Source of the DNA: Catenulispora pinistramenti | GTDB lineage: Bacteria; Actinomycetota; Actinomycetes; Streptomycetales; Catenulisporaceae | DNA: 64,000 nucleotides | Reading direction: 5' to 3' | Assembly: GCF_018274385.1 (NCBI RefSeq) | Contig: NZ_JAAFYZ010000001.1 | Span: 1 to 64,000, forward strand | Shown: one piece after another, positions 9,701 through 18,520 of the stretch | How positions within the stretch are numbered: the stretch's first letter is position 1 | Layout: each line of letters starts with the position of its first letter | Program-made: the position numbers and the translations under genes | Notes under the pieces: model-generated | What the model saw: the letters and a program-made list of their open reading frames with translations, nothing else | Database searches by the model: none | What the model was told of the DNA's origin: nothing

Positions 9701-10922
9701 CGACGCCGCCCCAATGGGTCGGATCAGCCTTCGAACACGGCTGGTAGGACCGCTCGATGAAGCCGGGGTCGTAATCCCAGCCATCGCCGATCCCCGAAGC
9801 CTGACCGTTCTCAGCGGTGGTCCGGCCGTCCACCGACGACGAGTCGTACCCCAGGCTGACGCTCGGGGCCGTGCCGCCCAGTGTCGGCGGCATCGTGATC
9901 TGCTCGCTGGTGTCGAAGGAGCCGGCGTTGCTGACCGACCAGGTGTCCGAGGACTTCAGGGTCGAGACCGAGAAGGTACCGGTGGGGCCGTTCGACGCCG
10001 CGGTCACCGCCAGGACCACCTGCGAGGCGGCGGCGGTCCTGCCAGCCGGGGTGTCCGTGCCCGCGGCCGCTGTCGATCCGCCGGCCCCGGGCACGGTGAC
10101 GTTCGCGGTGATCCGGTTGGCGGCGCGGTCGTTGGCGGCCGCCAGCGCCGTCCCCTTCTGACACGCCGCCACCTGCGGCGTCGTCAGAGCACACGCCGGA
10201 AGCTGGACCAGGGTCAGGCGGCCGGCGTAGTCGCCGCCATAAGCGTTGGCGAAGCCTGAGTAATCGACCGCGACACCCACCGAGGCCGCCGTGGTCGCGG
10301 TGTCGGCCCGACTCACCCCCACCAGCACCCCGCTCACCCCGGCCTTGACGCTCATCGCGTGATCGGCGACCGTCACGCGCACTTTCGACAGCGGCGGCGC
10401 CCAAGGCGTCGAGCCCCCGCGCGGCGCGCCGCCTGACAGAGCACTGACAAAGCCGTCGGCGGCCGGCACCGTGATGCTCACCGGCGTACCCGGCACCGGC
10501 ACCGCCGGCCGGCGGCCGGCCGGGGTGGCCACCGTGGCCGCAGCGGTCGGGTTCGCCGCCGCCGCGCCCAGATCGACGTCGGCCGACGCGGCCTTCGGCC
10601 AGACTGTTTGCGCCATCAGGTGGAACGGCACCGGAGCGGGAGTGGGAGCGGCGGTGCCCTTGGCCTTCTTGCCGGGAACCGAATGCTCCGGCGGCACCGG
10701 CCGCGGATGCCACACCTTCGTCGCGGGCGTACGAGCCGCCGCCTGCTGCGCCGGCCCACTCCACGCGGCCGCCATGAGCAGCGTGGCGATCAACGCCACG
10801 GGCCGATGCCATCGTCCGCGCCGCCGGAACCGCCGCCCCTGAGCCGACGACGTCGAGTACCTCACCATCGAGAACACCGCCCCCACCCCACCGACCGTCC
10901 GCGGACGATCCGGCCTCGTCAC
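3729..10922 (-). CDS. secreted giant RHS/YD-repeat protein, putative polymorphic toxin
   Basis: 2397 residues from a GTG at 10920-10922. An ATG 18 codons downstream (10866-10868, after a GGTGGGGGCGG sequence) may be the true start, since it leaves a normal signal peptide: basic R-R-R-G-R-W-H-R-P, then V-A-L-I-A-T-L-L-M-A-A-A-W and an A-x-A site near residue 62. Residues ~300-1200 form the N-terminal RHS shell region. From about 1200 to 2060 there are YD repeats (Y-D-G-L-G-R-T, Y-D-F-A-G-R-M, Y-D-S-A-G-R-L, and others). The conserved RHS core end G-A-R-K-Y-D-P-S-T-G-R-F-I-S-G-D-P is near residue 2085, followed by D-P-T-G-L near 2120. The last ~275 residues are Cys-rich, with two similar C-P-x-G...C-V-P blocks, and match no toxin fold I recognise. 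RHS proteins build a hollow cage around a C-terminal effector; delivery and target are unknown here. Confidence 0.85.
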   Translation of the reverse strand: MTRPDRPRTVGGVGAVFSMVRYSTSSAQGRRFRRRGRWHRPVALIATLLMAAAWSGPAQQAAARTPATKVWHPRPVPPEHSVPGKKAKGTAAPTPAPVPFHLMAQTVWPKAASADVDLGAAAANPTAAATVATPAGRRPAVPVPGTPVSITVPAADGFVSALSGGAPRGGSTPWAPPLSKVRVTVADHAMSVKAGVSGVLVGVSRADTATTAASVGVAVDYSGFANAYGGDYAGRLTLVQLPACALTTPQVAACQKGTALAAANDRAANRITANVTVPGAGGSTAAAGTDTPAGRTAAASQVVLAVTAASNGPTGTFSVSTLKSSDTWSVSNAGSFDTSEQITMPPTLGGTAPSVSLGYDSSSVDGRTTAENGQASGIGDGWDYDPGFIERSYQPCSKADPTHWGGVGDACMPSVPNATISLPGHTGELVRDDATGAWRISGDDGSHVELLNGAANGASNPKASGEYWRVTTTDGTRYYFGANRIPAVGEGGTGADAATYSAWTEPVFGTGEATCNDPTSAAAINCMAVWRWNLDFVIDPHNNVTRYDYQREGNWYKNAVTGAHDFYTRGGFLTDIDYGFQVSDMSADAIPAAQVVFGVKPRCLPGDLNVNVSYRAMCQALSVTPDPDHPGFSLSGFDSSNSPAFEDTPSDQSCTGTDSPNACLIYSPTFWSSTRLDTISTGVAYTPGSNPPIPAGTGVHAGFLPVDEYTLHQSYPTDTSARTLWLDSVSHTGFTGGVATSVPDVQYQGTPMANRAPAAGAGAVQYLRRRLTVITDELHGTTNVTYDYDPQNQGFRQDPCSTTAPAVDKNSTLCFPVYWVPPTGGTSQQPVLDWFSKYVVLRVMKSDGTGLAGQNGSASAQETDYQYPDAPAWHSDDSELADPDYRTFDQFRGFVHIATIGGGQIDPTSKTVDSVLNSKSVATYFRGMDQDPDLACQKLHGSHPTATCSPADEPSVSIDGIVDDNALAGSQVENLVYESAAPLAQVYTDTITAQIADGPNGGATAQHLRSGGLPRQRARFVHTASQVTLQKVAAGTRRSEIDYTYDDRLPDFTGNGVAQGNGRLVATYDLGDGTVPKICTTTLYAGYPGMAATAEWTAYPWKVLTSVQPTANCTGSDPPAAPLPDQIDQGFEQTTYDGDPAGQLGSPTSVGNVTMVQDASDASGATVIKSQTPASDFDRYGRALSTADALGHKTSTVFTPSGGVLPTGAAVTNPAGWVSRTALDQTRGLTLTSTDVNGQVTTAAYDGLGRTTAVWNPGRATTAGPSQRFTYTIAPVVGGIAAASSIETETLLDDNTYGVSYQIIDGLGRVEQTQATPTDMSNGLVATDSVYDFAGRMRESTAAHYDATNNPSGSWLSYAYTSLDSVTTNVFDALGRTVNTELSKGGLNLWATDTTYYGADRIDVLPPAGGTATSTFTDVRGRTTAVWQYHENPPAAPGTASDADISTHTYTPIAGGATATVTDASGNQWTTTTDLLGQTVSQSDPNNGVTLSHYDSAGRLTGTHDGRGQDLSFTYDSLDRKTDTYSGTDPTNNADLLSETVYDQSHFQNAAGAVGAVVLGQATTSTRYIGGRSGTAYTESTPYYNFRYQPLSSQVTIPNSGPDAGLAGTYTTNSYYTSVAGFLAQEDLPAVPNAAGMADEMVYYSYRPNGLLLTAAGNSNYLVETQYTAFGEVKSRTLGDYPYQVSQQTTYDATTRRATGVDIDSSAGVNPTTNLVNEFGVDWSTVTYDPAGQITSDSSQQGLGAPPVVDTQCYSYDFAGRLKEAWTDEGGSTPDASMLIDGGKLGAGPIPGGAGRCVNTKPSIGNITSPIGANTPNGPSPAPYWQTFTGNTPGSATDPMGNRVTVTDHSMTGGADTVHTYEPSAQPGTGNTGTAAAGSGTGPALIGQVSTTGGASATDTYGYDGAGNTTSRTVASGSTPVNETLSWDPEGHLSTVTDNTTKQQVAAYVYDAAGNELIRRDPTTTTLYLGATEIHLTTSGTAAGTTTAERYFAFPNAPVIIVGSDGSITDEATTAQGTGTVTVQETPGTQNQGQIIARRYSKPFGETRGAPVTQSTSPAWPDDHTFLGKSTDTGTSLVDVGARKYDPSTGRFISGDPVFQPNSPQTIGGYAYAGNDPVNGSDPTGLDPHTCAPGYHHDSSSGSMECVPDSSGGTTTTPGGDPTPHAQCPSGLRWNGHSCVPTGGGTSSDTDAGAGASGGGGGGGECGRTGDQTTYTIAGNTVTKCDHSTGDTSVGTEQDVESTMRDGCVPSDEGLISSSCTGEVTPLGSADTKWCDMSGICTERTVVCDDNGCTVNIASVRMVPVGDSNPEFNVQSSHMSAQQVFKILRPSEPSGPVVACIEGATVGFGTAGGYKWIASKYQELKPFEAGAEGVEIFSKDTFIVPAMECVTLAIIHH

Positions 10923-11104
10923 CGTGGCATTTCAGAACCCTTAGACCGTGGTATTCGCGGGGACCGTACTTCGGCCGGGCAATCGCGGACAAGGCCCTGG
11001 CCTGTCCGGAAGTGTACGGAAAGCGGTCCGGCCTCTCGCTTGGAGTGAGGACTCTTACATAACATCTGAGCGCTCTGCCCCAGCCCACGACCGAGAGGAA
11101 CCCC
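10923..11104. promoter_or_regulatory. divergent intergenic region between the RHS and lectin genes
   Basis: About 180 bp separate two outward-reading giant secreted-protein genes, so both promoters must lie here. An AT-richer stretch around 11053-11067 is the best candidate for melting. Bases 11092-11100 hold the GAGAGGAA ribosome-binding site of the lectin gene. I could not fix a -35/-10 pair for either direction. Confidence 0.45.
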
Positions 11105-14100
11105 ATGAGGGGTTTGAAGCGAACAAGGGCCGGAACGCGCGCGTCCTGGCTCAGACCGGGAGCGGTGGCGCTGCTGGCGCTGTCGACTCTGGCAGCACCG
11201 ACCGCCACCGCCGACGCAGCCGCCGGCACCGGCACCGGTGGGCACACGGCGCTGGCAACGGCGACGGCGACCCCGAAGCCGCCGTCCCCGCCGAAACCCA
11301 CACCGTCGCCCACGCCGACCACGTCCCAGACGAAGCCGGCGACCGGCGGCAAGGCGGCGAATCCCGGCCGACCGACGACGCCGGCGCTGCCCGCGGCACC
11401 GGCGTGGACGCCGCCGAAGCCCAGCCCGGAGCAGCAGGCCGAGCAAGACAAGTTCCAGTCCGAGGCCGCGGCGCGGGCCAAGGCGAAGAGCACCGGCAAG
11501 GCGGTGCCGGTGGACGCGGACACCACCGAGACCACACTGGTCAGCGCCAACCCGGACGGCTCCTTCAGCGCCGCCACCTCGCTGAACCCGGAGCGGGTCA
11601 GACTCAACGGGGCCTGGACGCCGATCGACGCGACCCTGACGCTCGCCGCCGACGGCTCGGTCCAGACCCGGGCGACGACCCTCGGCATCACGTTCTCCGG
11701 CGGCGGCACCGCGCCGATGATCCGGCTCGACGACCGATCGGGCCACGTCCTGACGGTCACCTGGCCGACCGATCTGCCCAAGCCCACGCTCAGTGGGACG
11801 GCGGCAACCTATCCGAACGTGTTCCCCGGCGTGGACCTCGTCCTGACCGCCGGTGCGTCCACGTACTCCGAAGTGCTCGTCGTCCACGACGCCGAGGCGG
11901 CGGCGAACCCGGCGCTGAAGACCATCCGGCTTGGTATGTCAGGGCCCGGGCTCACGGTGAGCGCCGACACCGCGGACGGTGTGAAGGTCACCGACGCCGC
12001 CGGGAACCGAGTGTTCAGCGGTCCGCCGGCGGCGGCCTGGGACTCGGCTCCGGCCACGGCCGCCGGCACGGCCGCGGCGGCGGCACCGGCCGCGCCGCTT
12101 CCGGCTCACTACACCGCACTGCCCACCAAGGCCGTGCCCGGCGGTGTCGAGCTCACCCCGGACCAGCAGTTGCTGACCGGCGCTGCCACCAAGTACCCGG
12201 TCTTCATCGACCCGGCCGAAGGCTACGAACCGGGGTACTGGGCCGAGCTCTGGTCCTGTCCGGCCTGGCGGCAAACGGCGTTCATCGGCATCAACTCCTC
12301 CCAGAGCATCACCTACCCCGGCGGCGGCACCAATCAGAACGTCATCCGGGCGGGCTACTACCCGGGAGGCGCCTGCGCCGGCCCGGTGCGCTCGATGTTG
12401 GAATTCGAGATCGCCCACTACGGGAGCGATGGCGACAACATCAACAGCGCCAGCGTCGACATCTACGAGCAGGACCCGGGTCCGAACTGCGTCGGCACCG
12501 ACCTCTGGACGGCCGATCCGGTGGACGGCCAAACCGGATATCCGTACCCGACGTGGTACAACACCGCCACCGTCGACGGCTTCTGGCAGGGCACACGGAT
12601 CGGAACGGGTGCCTGCCTCGGCGGTAACAACCAGCACGTCGAGTTCAACGTCACCTCCCAGGTGCGGATCGGGGTGGGGGCGCGCAATCCGGACATCACG
12701 TTCGGCCTTCGCACGACGAACGAGGCCTCAGGCAATTTCGAGGCCTTCTACGTCCAGAACAACGGCGCCTACGACCCGACGATCAACGTCAACTACAACA
12801 TGCCGCCGACCATCGGCGCGACCCAGATGGACAGCACGAACGGCTACCTCCCCAAGCTCCCGGGGGCCAGCCCGAGCTACCTGGTCCACACCACGGTCGC
12901 CGACGCCGACACCGGCCGCACGCTCCAGGTGACCTTCAGTTCCCCGGGCTGGCCGGGCACCGTCACCCAGAACGTCGGGTCCAACGCGCAGCCGGGTATC
13001 GCGGTGAACGTCACCGCGGCGATACCAGCTTCCTGGTTCACCGACGGCACCAGTTACGCCATCGCCGCGCAGGCCGAGGACACGTGGTCCGGGCTGGTGG
13101 CGACCGCGAGCTTCAATCCCTCCTACACCGCGGCCTTCTCGCCGCCATCCCAACCGACCATCACCTCCGGCACCGATTCCTCCGGCGCGGCGTACTTCCC
13201 GCCGAGCGCCATCGGCCAGCAGGCCACGGCCCCCGCCGGGACCGCGGTGACCAACGCCTTCCACATCGCGTCGACCCTCACCCACGCCAACGCGCCGAAG
13301 ATCTGGTACTTCGACTACGTGGTCAACGGCGACTCCTCGTTGGCCGGTCCCAACAACTGCACGGCGCCGATCGAGTGCGGCGAGCAGGGCACCTCCACCA
13401 ACGACATGTACCTGAGCATCAACAGCGCCGTCACGCACGCCGGCATGAACTCCTTGTTCGTCAAGGCGTTCGACATGGCCGGCAACATGTCGTGGAACAG
13501 CGAGTACGACTTCTTCGTGCCCGCCACGTTCGTGCCGACCGTGTGGGGCAGTGTCGTCGGCGACTCGATCCCCGACATCATGGCGATCGCGCCAATGGAC
13601 CCCTCGACCGCGGGCAGCCCGTCGCACCTGGTCACGTTCCCCACCGACATGGACCCCTCCAAGTCGGTGACGCAGGGCTGGGCCGGCAACTGGCTGGAGT
13701 CGTCCAAGACCACGGACGCCCCGGACGGGGTGTCGTGGGCCGGCTCGCTCATCACGCACCGCGGCGCGGACCGGGTACAGCCCTACGACGATCTGTTCGC
13801 CTGGAAAAACGGGCAGCTGTACTACTACATGAACACCCTGATGTCGACCTCGAACCCGACGCACAGCCCGGTCGACGCGTTCACGAAGACCCAGTACTCG
13901 GTGGTCAACCGACCCGTCTGCACCGCCTGCGGGCCGAGCTACGCCGGGGACTGGTCGAAGGTCCAGCAGATCGTCGCGCTCGGACCCGAGGCCGGCGGCG
14001 TGCCGGGCTCGACGACCGCGAAGACCAGCCTGATCACCGTCGAGGACGACGGGGACGGCGGGGCGAACCTGTGGTTGTTCGACGCGGCGGGCATCGGGCA

Positions 14101-17100
14101 GGTGCGCGCCCCGCGGCTGATCGCCTCGTGCAGCATCGTGATCCCGGGCCAGGCGCGCTGCCCGGCCGGCTGGAACTGGGCCAAGACCACGCTCGTGGCC
14201 CCGGGCAACGCCGCCGGGCACCCGGCCGGCGCCGACGGCAAGGCCGCCAGCGGGCTGCCCGACCTGTGGGTCCGCGACAACACCTCCGGCACGCTCTACA
14301 TGTTCCCCAACCGGCTGGTCGGCGGGGTCGAGGATCCCACCGCCCTCGGTGACTTCGCCACCCGCGTGCAGCTCGGCGGAGCCGGACAGTTCAACGCCGA
14401 CACCTACCCGTCGCTGTTCTCCAACGGCAACGTCGAGCAGGGCGGCAACGGACTGCCCGACCTGTGGGCGCTGACCCCCAACGGGCAGTTGAACCTGATC
14501 CAGTCGCCGTCGAACACCGGCGGCGCCCCGATTCCGAGCACCAGCATGCAGACCGTGTCCTCGGCGGGCTGGGCCGGCAGCTACGGCCTGTCCACTATCG
14601 ACACCGCGCCGCTGAACCCGGGGACGGGTCCGCTGACCCTGACCCCGCGGACCGGCGCGCTGATCTGCCTGGACGACACCGGCGGCTCCGCTGCCGACGG
14701 CAACCCGATCGCGACGTCCGACTGCGACGGCACGGTCAACCAGGCGTGGACCTTCGCCAGCGACGGCACAGTGCGCTGGACGGGCTCGACGGACGCCAAC
14801 GGCGACTACAACAAGTGCCTGGACATCAAGGCCGACTCGACCACCGACAACGGCACCTTCCAGGGCACGCCGGTCCAGCTCTGGGACTGCGACACCAGCG
14901 CCGGCAACGGCGGCAACCAGAAGTGGCAGATCCGACTGGATCCGAGCGGAAAGGGAGCGCTGTACAACCCGCAGTCAGGGCTCTGTCTCGATGACCCGGA
15001 CTCCACCACCAACAGCGGCACGCAGTTCTGGATCTGGAAGTGCACGAACGGGAACAACGCCCAGCTGTGGGTCTTCCCCGGCACCGCGGGCGGCGATCTC
15101 AAGGGCGAGGCGGAGAACCTGCCGATCGAGCCCGGCGCCACCATCGCGCCGGTCGTGCAGGACAACTGCTGCGGCGTCACCTGGTCCGACAACGCGCAGC
15201 TGTGGTTTACGGCCACGTCGGCCGGTTCCACCTTCACCATCGACTACTACGTGCCGATCGCCGGTACGTATGTCGTCGCCCCGGCGATGACCAAAGCCCA
15301 GAACTACGGCACCGTCCAACTGTCCATCGACGGCCAGGCACCGCTACCGAACACGTTCGACGGCTACAACCCGAGCGTGACGACCGGTGCGTTCCGCTTC
15401 GGGACAGCGAGGCTCAGCGCCGGCACCCACAAGTTCACGTTCACCGTGCCCGGCAAGAACCCGGCCGCCAGCGGCTACGAGGCCGGCATCGACAGCCTGA
15501 ACCTGAATTGGACCGCTGACACCGACCCCTACCTCTCGGTGAACTTCCCGGCCAGCGCGCTGGTGGGAGTAAGTACGACCACTGACGCCTCGGCCTCGCT
15601 CGGCGGCGCCGACGCCATCTCCGGCTACACCTTCGACTTCGGCGACGGCAGCACGCCGGCCACCGGATCGCAGGCCACTGCCAGTCACGTCTACACGGCC
15701 CCGGGCACCTACACCATCACCGCCACCGCGACGGACTCGGCGGGCGAGTCCAGCACGCTGGAGAAGCAGGTGAGCCTCACCACCGGTCCGAGCAGCGTGT
15801 GGAAGCTGAGCGACCAGACGGGCACCACGGCGGCCGACACCGGGACGTCCGCGGCGCATCCGGCGGCCTTGAACGGCGGCGCCGCCTTCAACGCCGGCGG
15901 CTACATGATGCTCGACGGCTCCACCGGCCACGCCGCCACGGCCGCGGCGGCCATCGACACCACCAAGTCGTTCACGGTGTCGGCGTGGGTCGACCTCAGC
16001 GGTTCGAGCGGCTATCAGACCTTTGTCACCCAACAGGGCAACCAGGCGGGGGGCTTCCATCTGGAGTTCGAGAACAACGGCAGCCAGGGCGACAACTGGA
16101 CCTTCGCCCGAGCCGCCTCCGATACCGCGAACGCCGTGGTCCAGCGCGCGAACAGCCCGGCCGGGCTGCCGCAGGTGGAAACCTGGACGCACCTGATCGG
16201 GACCTGGGACGCCACCACCGGGGCGATGGCGCTGTACGTGAACGGACAGCTCGTCGGCACCGGAAGCGACACCACACCGGTCGCCTCGACCGGCCCGCTG
16301 GACATCGGACGCGGCTGGTCCAACGCCACGGCGAACAACTACACCGGAGGCGGCATCGCCGACGTGCAGGTGTACCAACAGGCCTTCGACGGCGATCTGG
16401 CGTCGTGGCTCTACCGGAACTCCGGCTTCACGCCGCCGGCCGCGCCGGTATACGCGCTGGCCGCGCCGACCGCGCTGACCAGCTCCGACGGCACCGCCGC
16501 GGCCTGCGGCACCGACCCGGCGAATCCGGCGACCAGCACCAGCGCCACCCCGGCGCTCGGCGCCACGCTGGCCGACCCGGGCCTGCACGCCGACTTCGAG
16601 ATGCGGGACGTCACGGATCCGACCCTCGCGCCGCCGCTGTACTTCGGCGGCGCCGGGGGCGCCACCGCCCCTGGCGCCGCCGTCAGCCTGACGGCGCCGA
16701 CACTGGTCAACGGGCACGAATACGCGTTCTCGGCCCGTTCCCATGACGCCGCCGGCACCATCTCGGCCACCGCGCCCTCCTGCTATCTCCGGGTGTCCGT
16801 CGGCGGCCAGACGGCCGTCCACGGCACCGGTGCGGTAGGCACCTTCATGGACAACACCATCTACCCGGCCTCGGCCGGGCCGATCTCCTGGGCCGGCCCG
16901 GTCACCACGCTCACGTGGCAGAAGGACGGGAACCTGGTGCTGTACAAGAAGGACGGCCGGCCGATCTGGGCCTCCAACACCGCCGGCAACCCCGGCGCCA
17001 CGCTGGACCTGCAGAACAACGGCAACCTGGTCATCCGGCCCGGGATGCCGCTCATGAACAGCACCGGCATGCTGATCGGGGTCGGCCTGTGGTCCTCCGC

Positions 17101-17551
17101 GACCGCCGGCACGAACGCGTACGCGCTGGTCGAGCAGACCGACGGCAACGCCGTACTGGACTCCCCCACCGGGGCCGCGTTCGGCACGAACGGCAACGTC
17201 GAGACGTTCGCCAACCTGGCCGTCGACAACTGCCTGGACAGCAGCAACGGGTCGGTCTACACCGGCGCGTGCAACGGCGGCGGATACCAGAACTGGATCA
17301 TCATCCCGAACAGCGACGGATCCTGGGAACTCCAGGACTCGGCGTCCGGCCAGTGCCTGGACGGCAACGGCACCTCGGTGTACGCCAGTCCCTGCGGCAG
17401 CGGCAACGACTACCAACACTGGTTCGCCATGTGGACCGGGACCGGCTGGATCCTGACGCACAAGGTGTCCGGGCAGGTGCTCGACAGCAACACCGGCGGC
17501 ACGCCGTACTTCAACACGCGGAACGGGGGTAGCTCGCAGCAGTGGCACTGA
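11105..17551 (+). CDS. secreted multi-domain lectin-like protein (DNRLRE-type/FG-GAP-like/ricin B/PKD/LamG/B-lectin)
   Basis: 2148 residues; ATG chosen because GAGAGGAA lies 4-5 nt upstream. A signal peptide (R-A-S-W-L-R-P-G-A-V-A-L-L-A-L-S-T-L-A-A) ends near residue 38, followed by a Pro/Lys/Thr-rich wall-spanning linker to ~110. A DNRLRE-like beta-sandwich with Y-P-V-F-I-D-P lies at ~360-560. FG-GAP-like propeller repeats (G-L-P-D-L-W) occupy ~810-1155 and a ricin-B trefoil with Q-x-W motifs ~1177-1329. A CBM35/6-like module (~1333-1470), a PKD domain with F-D-F-G-D-G-S (~1478-1558) and a LamG/concanavalin domain (~1563-1773) follow. A bulb-type lectin domain (N-L-V-L-Y near 1940) and a second ricin-B domain close the chain. 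No catalytic domain is apparent, so it is probably an extracellular glycan-binding scaffold. The divergent RHS partner suggests joint function. Confidence 0.82.
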   Translation: MRGLKRTRAGTRASWLRPGAVALLALSTLAAPTATADAAAGTGTGGHTALATATATPKPPSPPKPTPSPTPTTSQTKPATGGKAANPGRPTTPALPAAPAWTPPKPSPEQQAEQDKFQSEAAARAKAKSTGKAVPVDADTTETTLVSANPDGSFSAATSLNPERVRLNGAWTPIDATLTLAADGSVQTRATTLGITFSGGGTAPMIRLDDRSGHVLTVTWPTDLPKPTLSGTAATYPNVFPGVDLVLTAGASTYSEVLVVHDAEAAANPALKTIRLGMSGPGLTVSADTADGVKVTDAAGNRVFSGPPAAAWDSAPATAAGTAAAAAPAAPLPAHYTALPTKAVPGGVELTPDQQLLTGAATKYPVFIDPAEGYEPGYWAELWSCPAWRQTAFIGINSSQSITYPGGGTNQNVIRAGYYPGGACAGPVRSMLEFEIAHYGSDGDNINSASVDIYEQDPGPNCVGTDLWTADPVDGQTGYPYPTWYNTATVDGFWQGTRIGTGACLGGNNQHVEFNVTSQVRIGVGARNPDITFGLRTTNEASGNFEAFYVQNNGAYDPTINVNYNMPPTIGATQMDSTNGYLPKLPGASPSYLVHTTVADADTGRTLQVTFSSPGWPGTVTQNVGSNAQPGIAVNVTAAIPASWFTDGTSYAIAAQAEDTWSGLVATASFNPSYTAAFSPPSQPTITSGTDSSGAAYFPPSAIGQQATAPAGTAVTNAFHIASTLTHANAPKIWYFDYVVNGDSSLAGPNNCTAPIECGEQGTSTNDMYLSINSAVTHAGMNSLFVKAFDMAGNMSWNSEYDFFVPATFVPTVWGSVVGDSIPDIMAIAPMDPSTAGSPSHLVTFPTDMDPSKSVTQGWAGNWLESSKTTDAPDGVSWAGSLITHRGADRVQPYDDLFAWKNGQLYYYMNTLMSTSNPTHSPVDAFTKTQYSVVNRPVCTACGPSYAGDWSKVQQIVALGPEAGGVPGSTTAKTSLITVEDDGDGGANLWLFDAAGIGQVRAPRLIASCSIVIPGQARCPAGWNWAKTTLVAPGNAAGHPAGADGKAASGLPDLWVRDNTSGTLYMFPNRLVGGVEDPTALGDFATRVQLGGAGQFNADTYPSLFSNGNVEQGGNGLPDLWALTPNGQLNLIQSPSNTGGAPIPSTSMQTVSSAGWAGSYGLSTIDTAPLNPGTGPLTLTPRTGALICLDDTGGSAADGNPIATSDCDGTVNQAWTFASDGTVRWTGSTDANGDYNKCLDIKADSTTDNGTFQGTPVQLWDCDTSAGNGGNQKWQIRLDPSGKGALYNPQSGLCLDDPDSTTNSGTQFWIWKCTNGNNAQLWVFPGTAGGDLKGEAENLPIEPGATIAPVVQDNCCGVTWSDNAQLWFTATSAGSTFTIDYYVPIAGTYVVAPAMTKAQNYGTVQLSIDGQAPLPNTFDGYNPSVTTGAFRFGTARLSAGTHKFTFTVPGKNPAASGYEAGIDSLNLNWTADTDPYLSVNFPASALVGVSTTTDASASLGGADAISGYTFDFGDGSTPATGSQATASHVYTAPGTYTITATATDSAGESSTLEKQVSLTTGPSSVWKLSDQTGTTAADTGTSAAHPAALNGGAAFNAGGYMMLDGSTGHAATAAAAIDTTKSFTVSAWVDLSGSSGYQTFVTQQGNQAGGFHLEFENNGSQGDNWTFARAASDTANAVVQRANSPAGLPQVETWTHLIGTWDATTGAMALYVNGQLVGTGSDTTPVASTGPLDIGRGWSNATANNYTGGGIADVQVYQQAFDGDLASWLYRNSGFTPPAAPVYALAAPTALTSSDGTAAACGTDPANPATSTSATPALGATLADPGLHADFEMRDVTDPTLAPPLYFGGAGGATAPGAAVSLTAPTLVNGHEYAFSARSHDAAGTISATAPSCYLRVSVGGQTAVHGTGAVGTFMDNTIYPASAGPISWAGPVTTLTWQKDGNLVLYKKDGRPIWASNTAGNPGATLDLQNNGNLVIRPGMPLMNSTGMLIGVGLWSSATAGTNAYALVEQTDGNAVLDSPTGAAFGTNGNVETFANLAVDNCLDSSNGSVYTGACNGGGYQNWIIIPNSDGSWELQDSASGQCLDGNGTSVYASPCGSGNDYQHWFAMWTGTGWILTHKVSGQVLDSNTGGTPYFNTRNGGSSQQWH

Positions 17552-17595
17552 CAGGCTCCTGATACGGGGCTGAAGCGGGCTCTTTGGAGTCCGGG

Positions 17596-17623
17596 GCCGG
17601 GGCGGAGTCTTCTCCGCCCCGGC
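17596..17623 (+). terminator. intrinsic terminator after the lectin gene
   Basis: Perfect 12-bp stem GCCGGGGCGGAG (17596-17607) and CTCCGCCCCGGC (17612-17623) with a TCTT loop, 45 bp after the lectin stop and followed by a T-containing run. The strongest terminator-like hairpin in the window. Confidence 0.85.
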
Positions 17624-17749
17624 TTCGCCTTTCGTATCCGGTACCCGAGCAGCGCGTGGGGCGCCTCCGTCGGCCGGGACTTCGCCGCCGGCCTCGGCTC
17701 GGTCAGCCGGGTAGGCGGCCGGGCAGCCGGTGACCGGCGGCTGGTCAGG

Positions 17750-18280
17750 TCACCGGCCCATGGCCGCGATCTCGGCGAGGACCTCGTCGTAGTACTCAGC
17801 CGGCGCGACCAGGATGCCGCGGAGATACAACGGCATCGCGTCGCTGTCTTCGTCGATGTCGCCGTCGAACGGGATGTCGTCGCGGGGATTCCAGTTGAGG
17901 CCGAGGGAGAGTCCCGGCACCAGTGGGTGGGACTTCTCCCGGTGGTCGACCGGATAGCCCGCGGCTTCGATCTGCTCCATCAACTCGCGGGCCGGAGTCC
18001 GGAACACGTCGATGCCGCGCCACGTGACCGGCACGTCCGCGTCGTCCACGTACGGGCGGGCGATGTCCAGCGAGGTCAGGGTCTTGCCGTCCTCCGAGCA
18101 GAACATGATGTCGAACTGCGGGAGCTGCGTATAGATCCGCATGAAGCGCCACTTCGTCGGCGGGCCCTCGTTGCCGACCCTGATCTCGCCGAGCGCCGCC
18201 GCCGCTGCCTTGAGCTGGTCGACGGGCATGCCGAAGCGGAAGCCCGTGATGCCGTTCGGTGGATCCAGTTCGATGTGCAC
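17750..18280 (-). CDS. hypothetical protein, unrecognised family
   Basis: 176 residues from a GTG at 18278-18280; the start is plausible but has only a weak ribosome-binding site. No signal peptide and no membrane helix. The protein opens M-H-I-E-L-D-P-P-N-G-I-T-G-F-R-F-G-M-P and has a mixed alpha/beta pattern with an acidic patch (F-D-G-D-I-D-E-D-S-D) near residue 143. This style resembles small cytosolic proteins found beside polymorphic toxin and secretion loci in actinomycetes. It faces the end of the lectin gene convergently and is divergent from the helicase gene. I do not recognise the family. An orphan immunity role is possible but unsupported by any motif. Confidence 0.7.
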   Translation of the reverse strand: MHIELDPPNGITGFRFGMPVDQLKAAAAALGEIRVGNEGPPTKWRFMRIYTQLPQFDIMFCSEDGKTLTSLDIARPYVDDADVPVTWRGIDVFRTPARELMEQIEAAGYPVDHREKSHPLVPGLSLGLNWNPRDDIPFDGDIDEDSDAMPLYLRGILVAPAEYYDEVLAEIAAMGR

Positions 18281-18520
18281 CGCCGTTACTTGAGACGCCA
18301 GGTCCTGGTCGGTGATCGCCGATCAGGAAGGCGGCGAAGTATGCGCTTCGCTCCGTGCCGGTCCTGGCCTAGACGCACGCTCGGCGCTCACACACAACTT
18401 GCCCAACTGCGTGATCACCCGTGCACTCAACGCGACTGCGCGTCCACCAGATTCAACGGCGACTGGGGCGGCAGTGGCGGGAAATCCACGTTAAGGAAAC
18501 CGCTTCGTCCTGGTTGGGTA

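Noticed and set aside
4242-10259. Long plus-strand frames opposite the RHS gene
   Set aside because: Low-complexity translations without motifs; the minus strand has continuous YD repeats and the RHS core.
15344-17548. 734-codon minus-strand frame opposite the lectin gene
   Set aside because: No motif or signal peptide; the plus strand shows LamG and ricin-B domains here.
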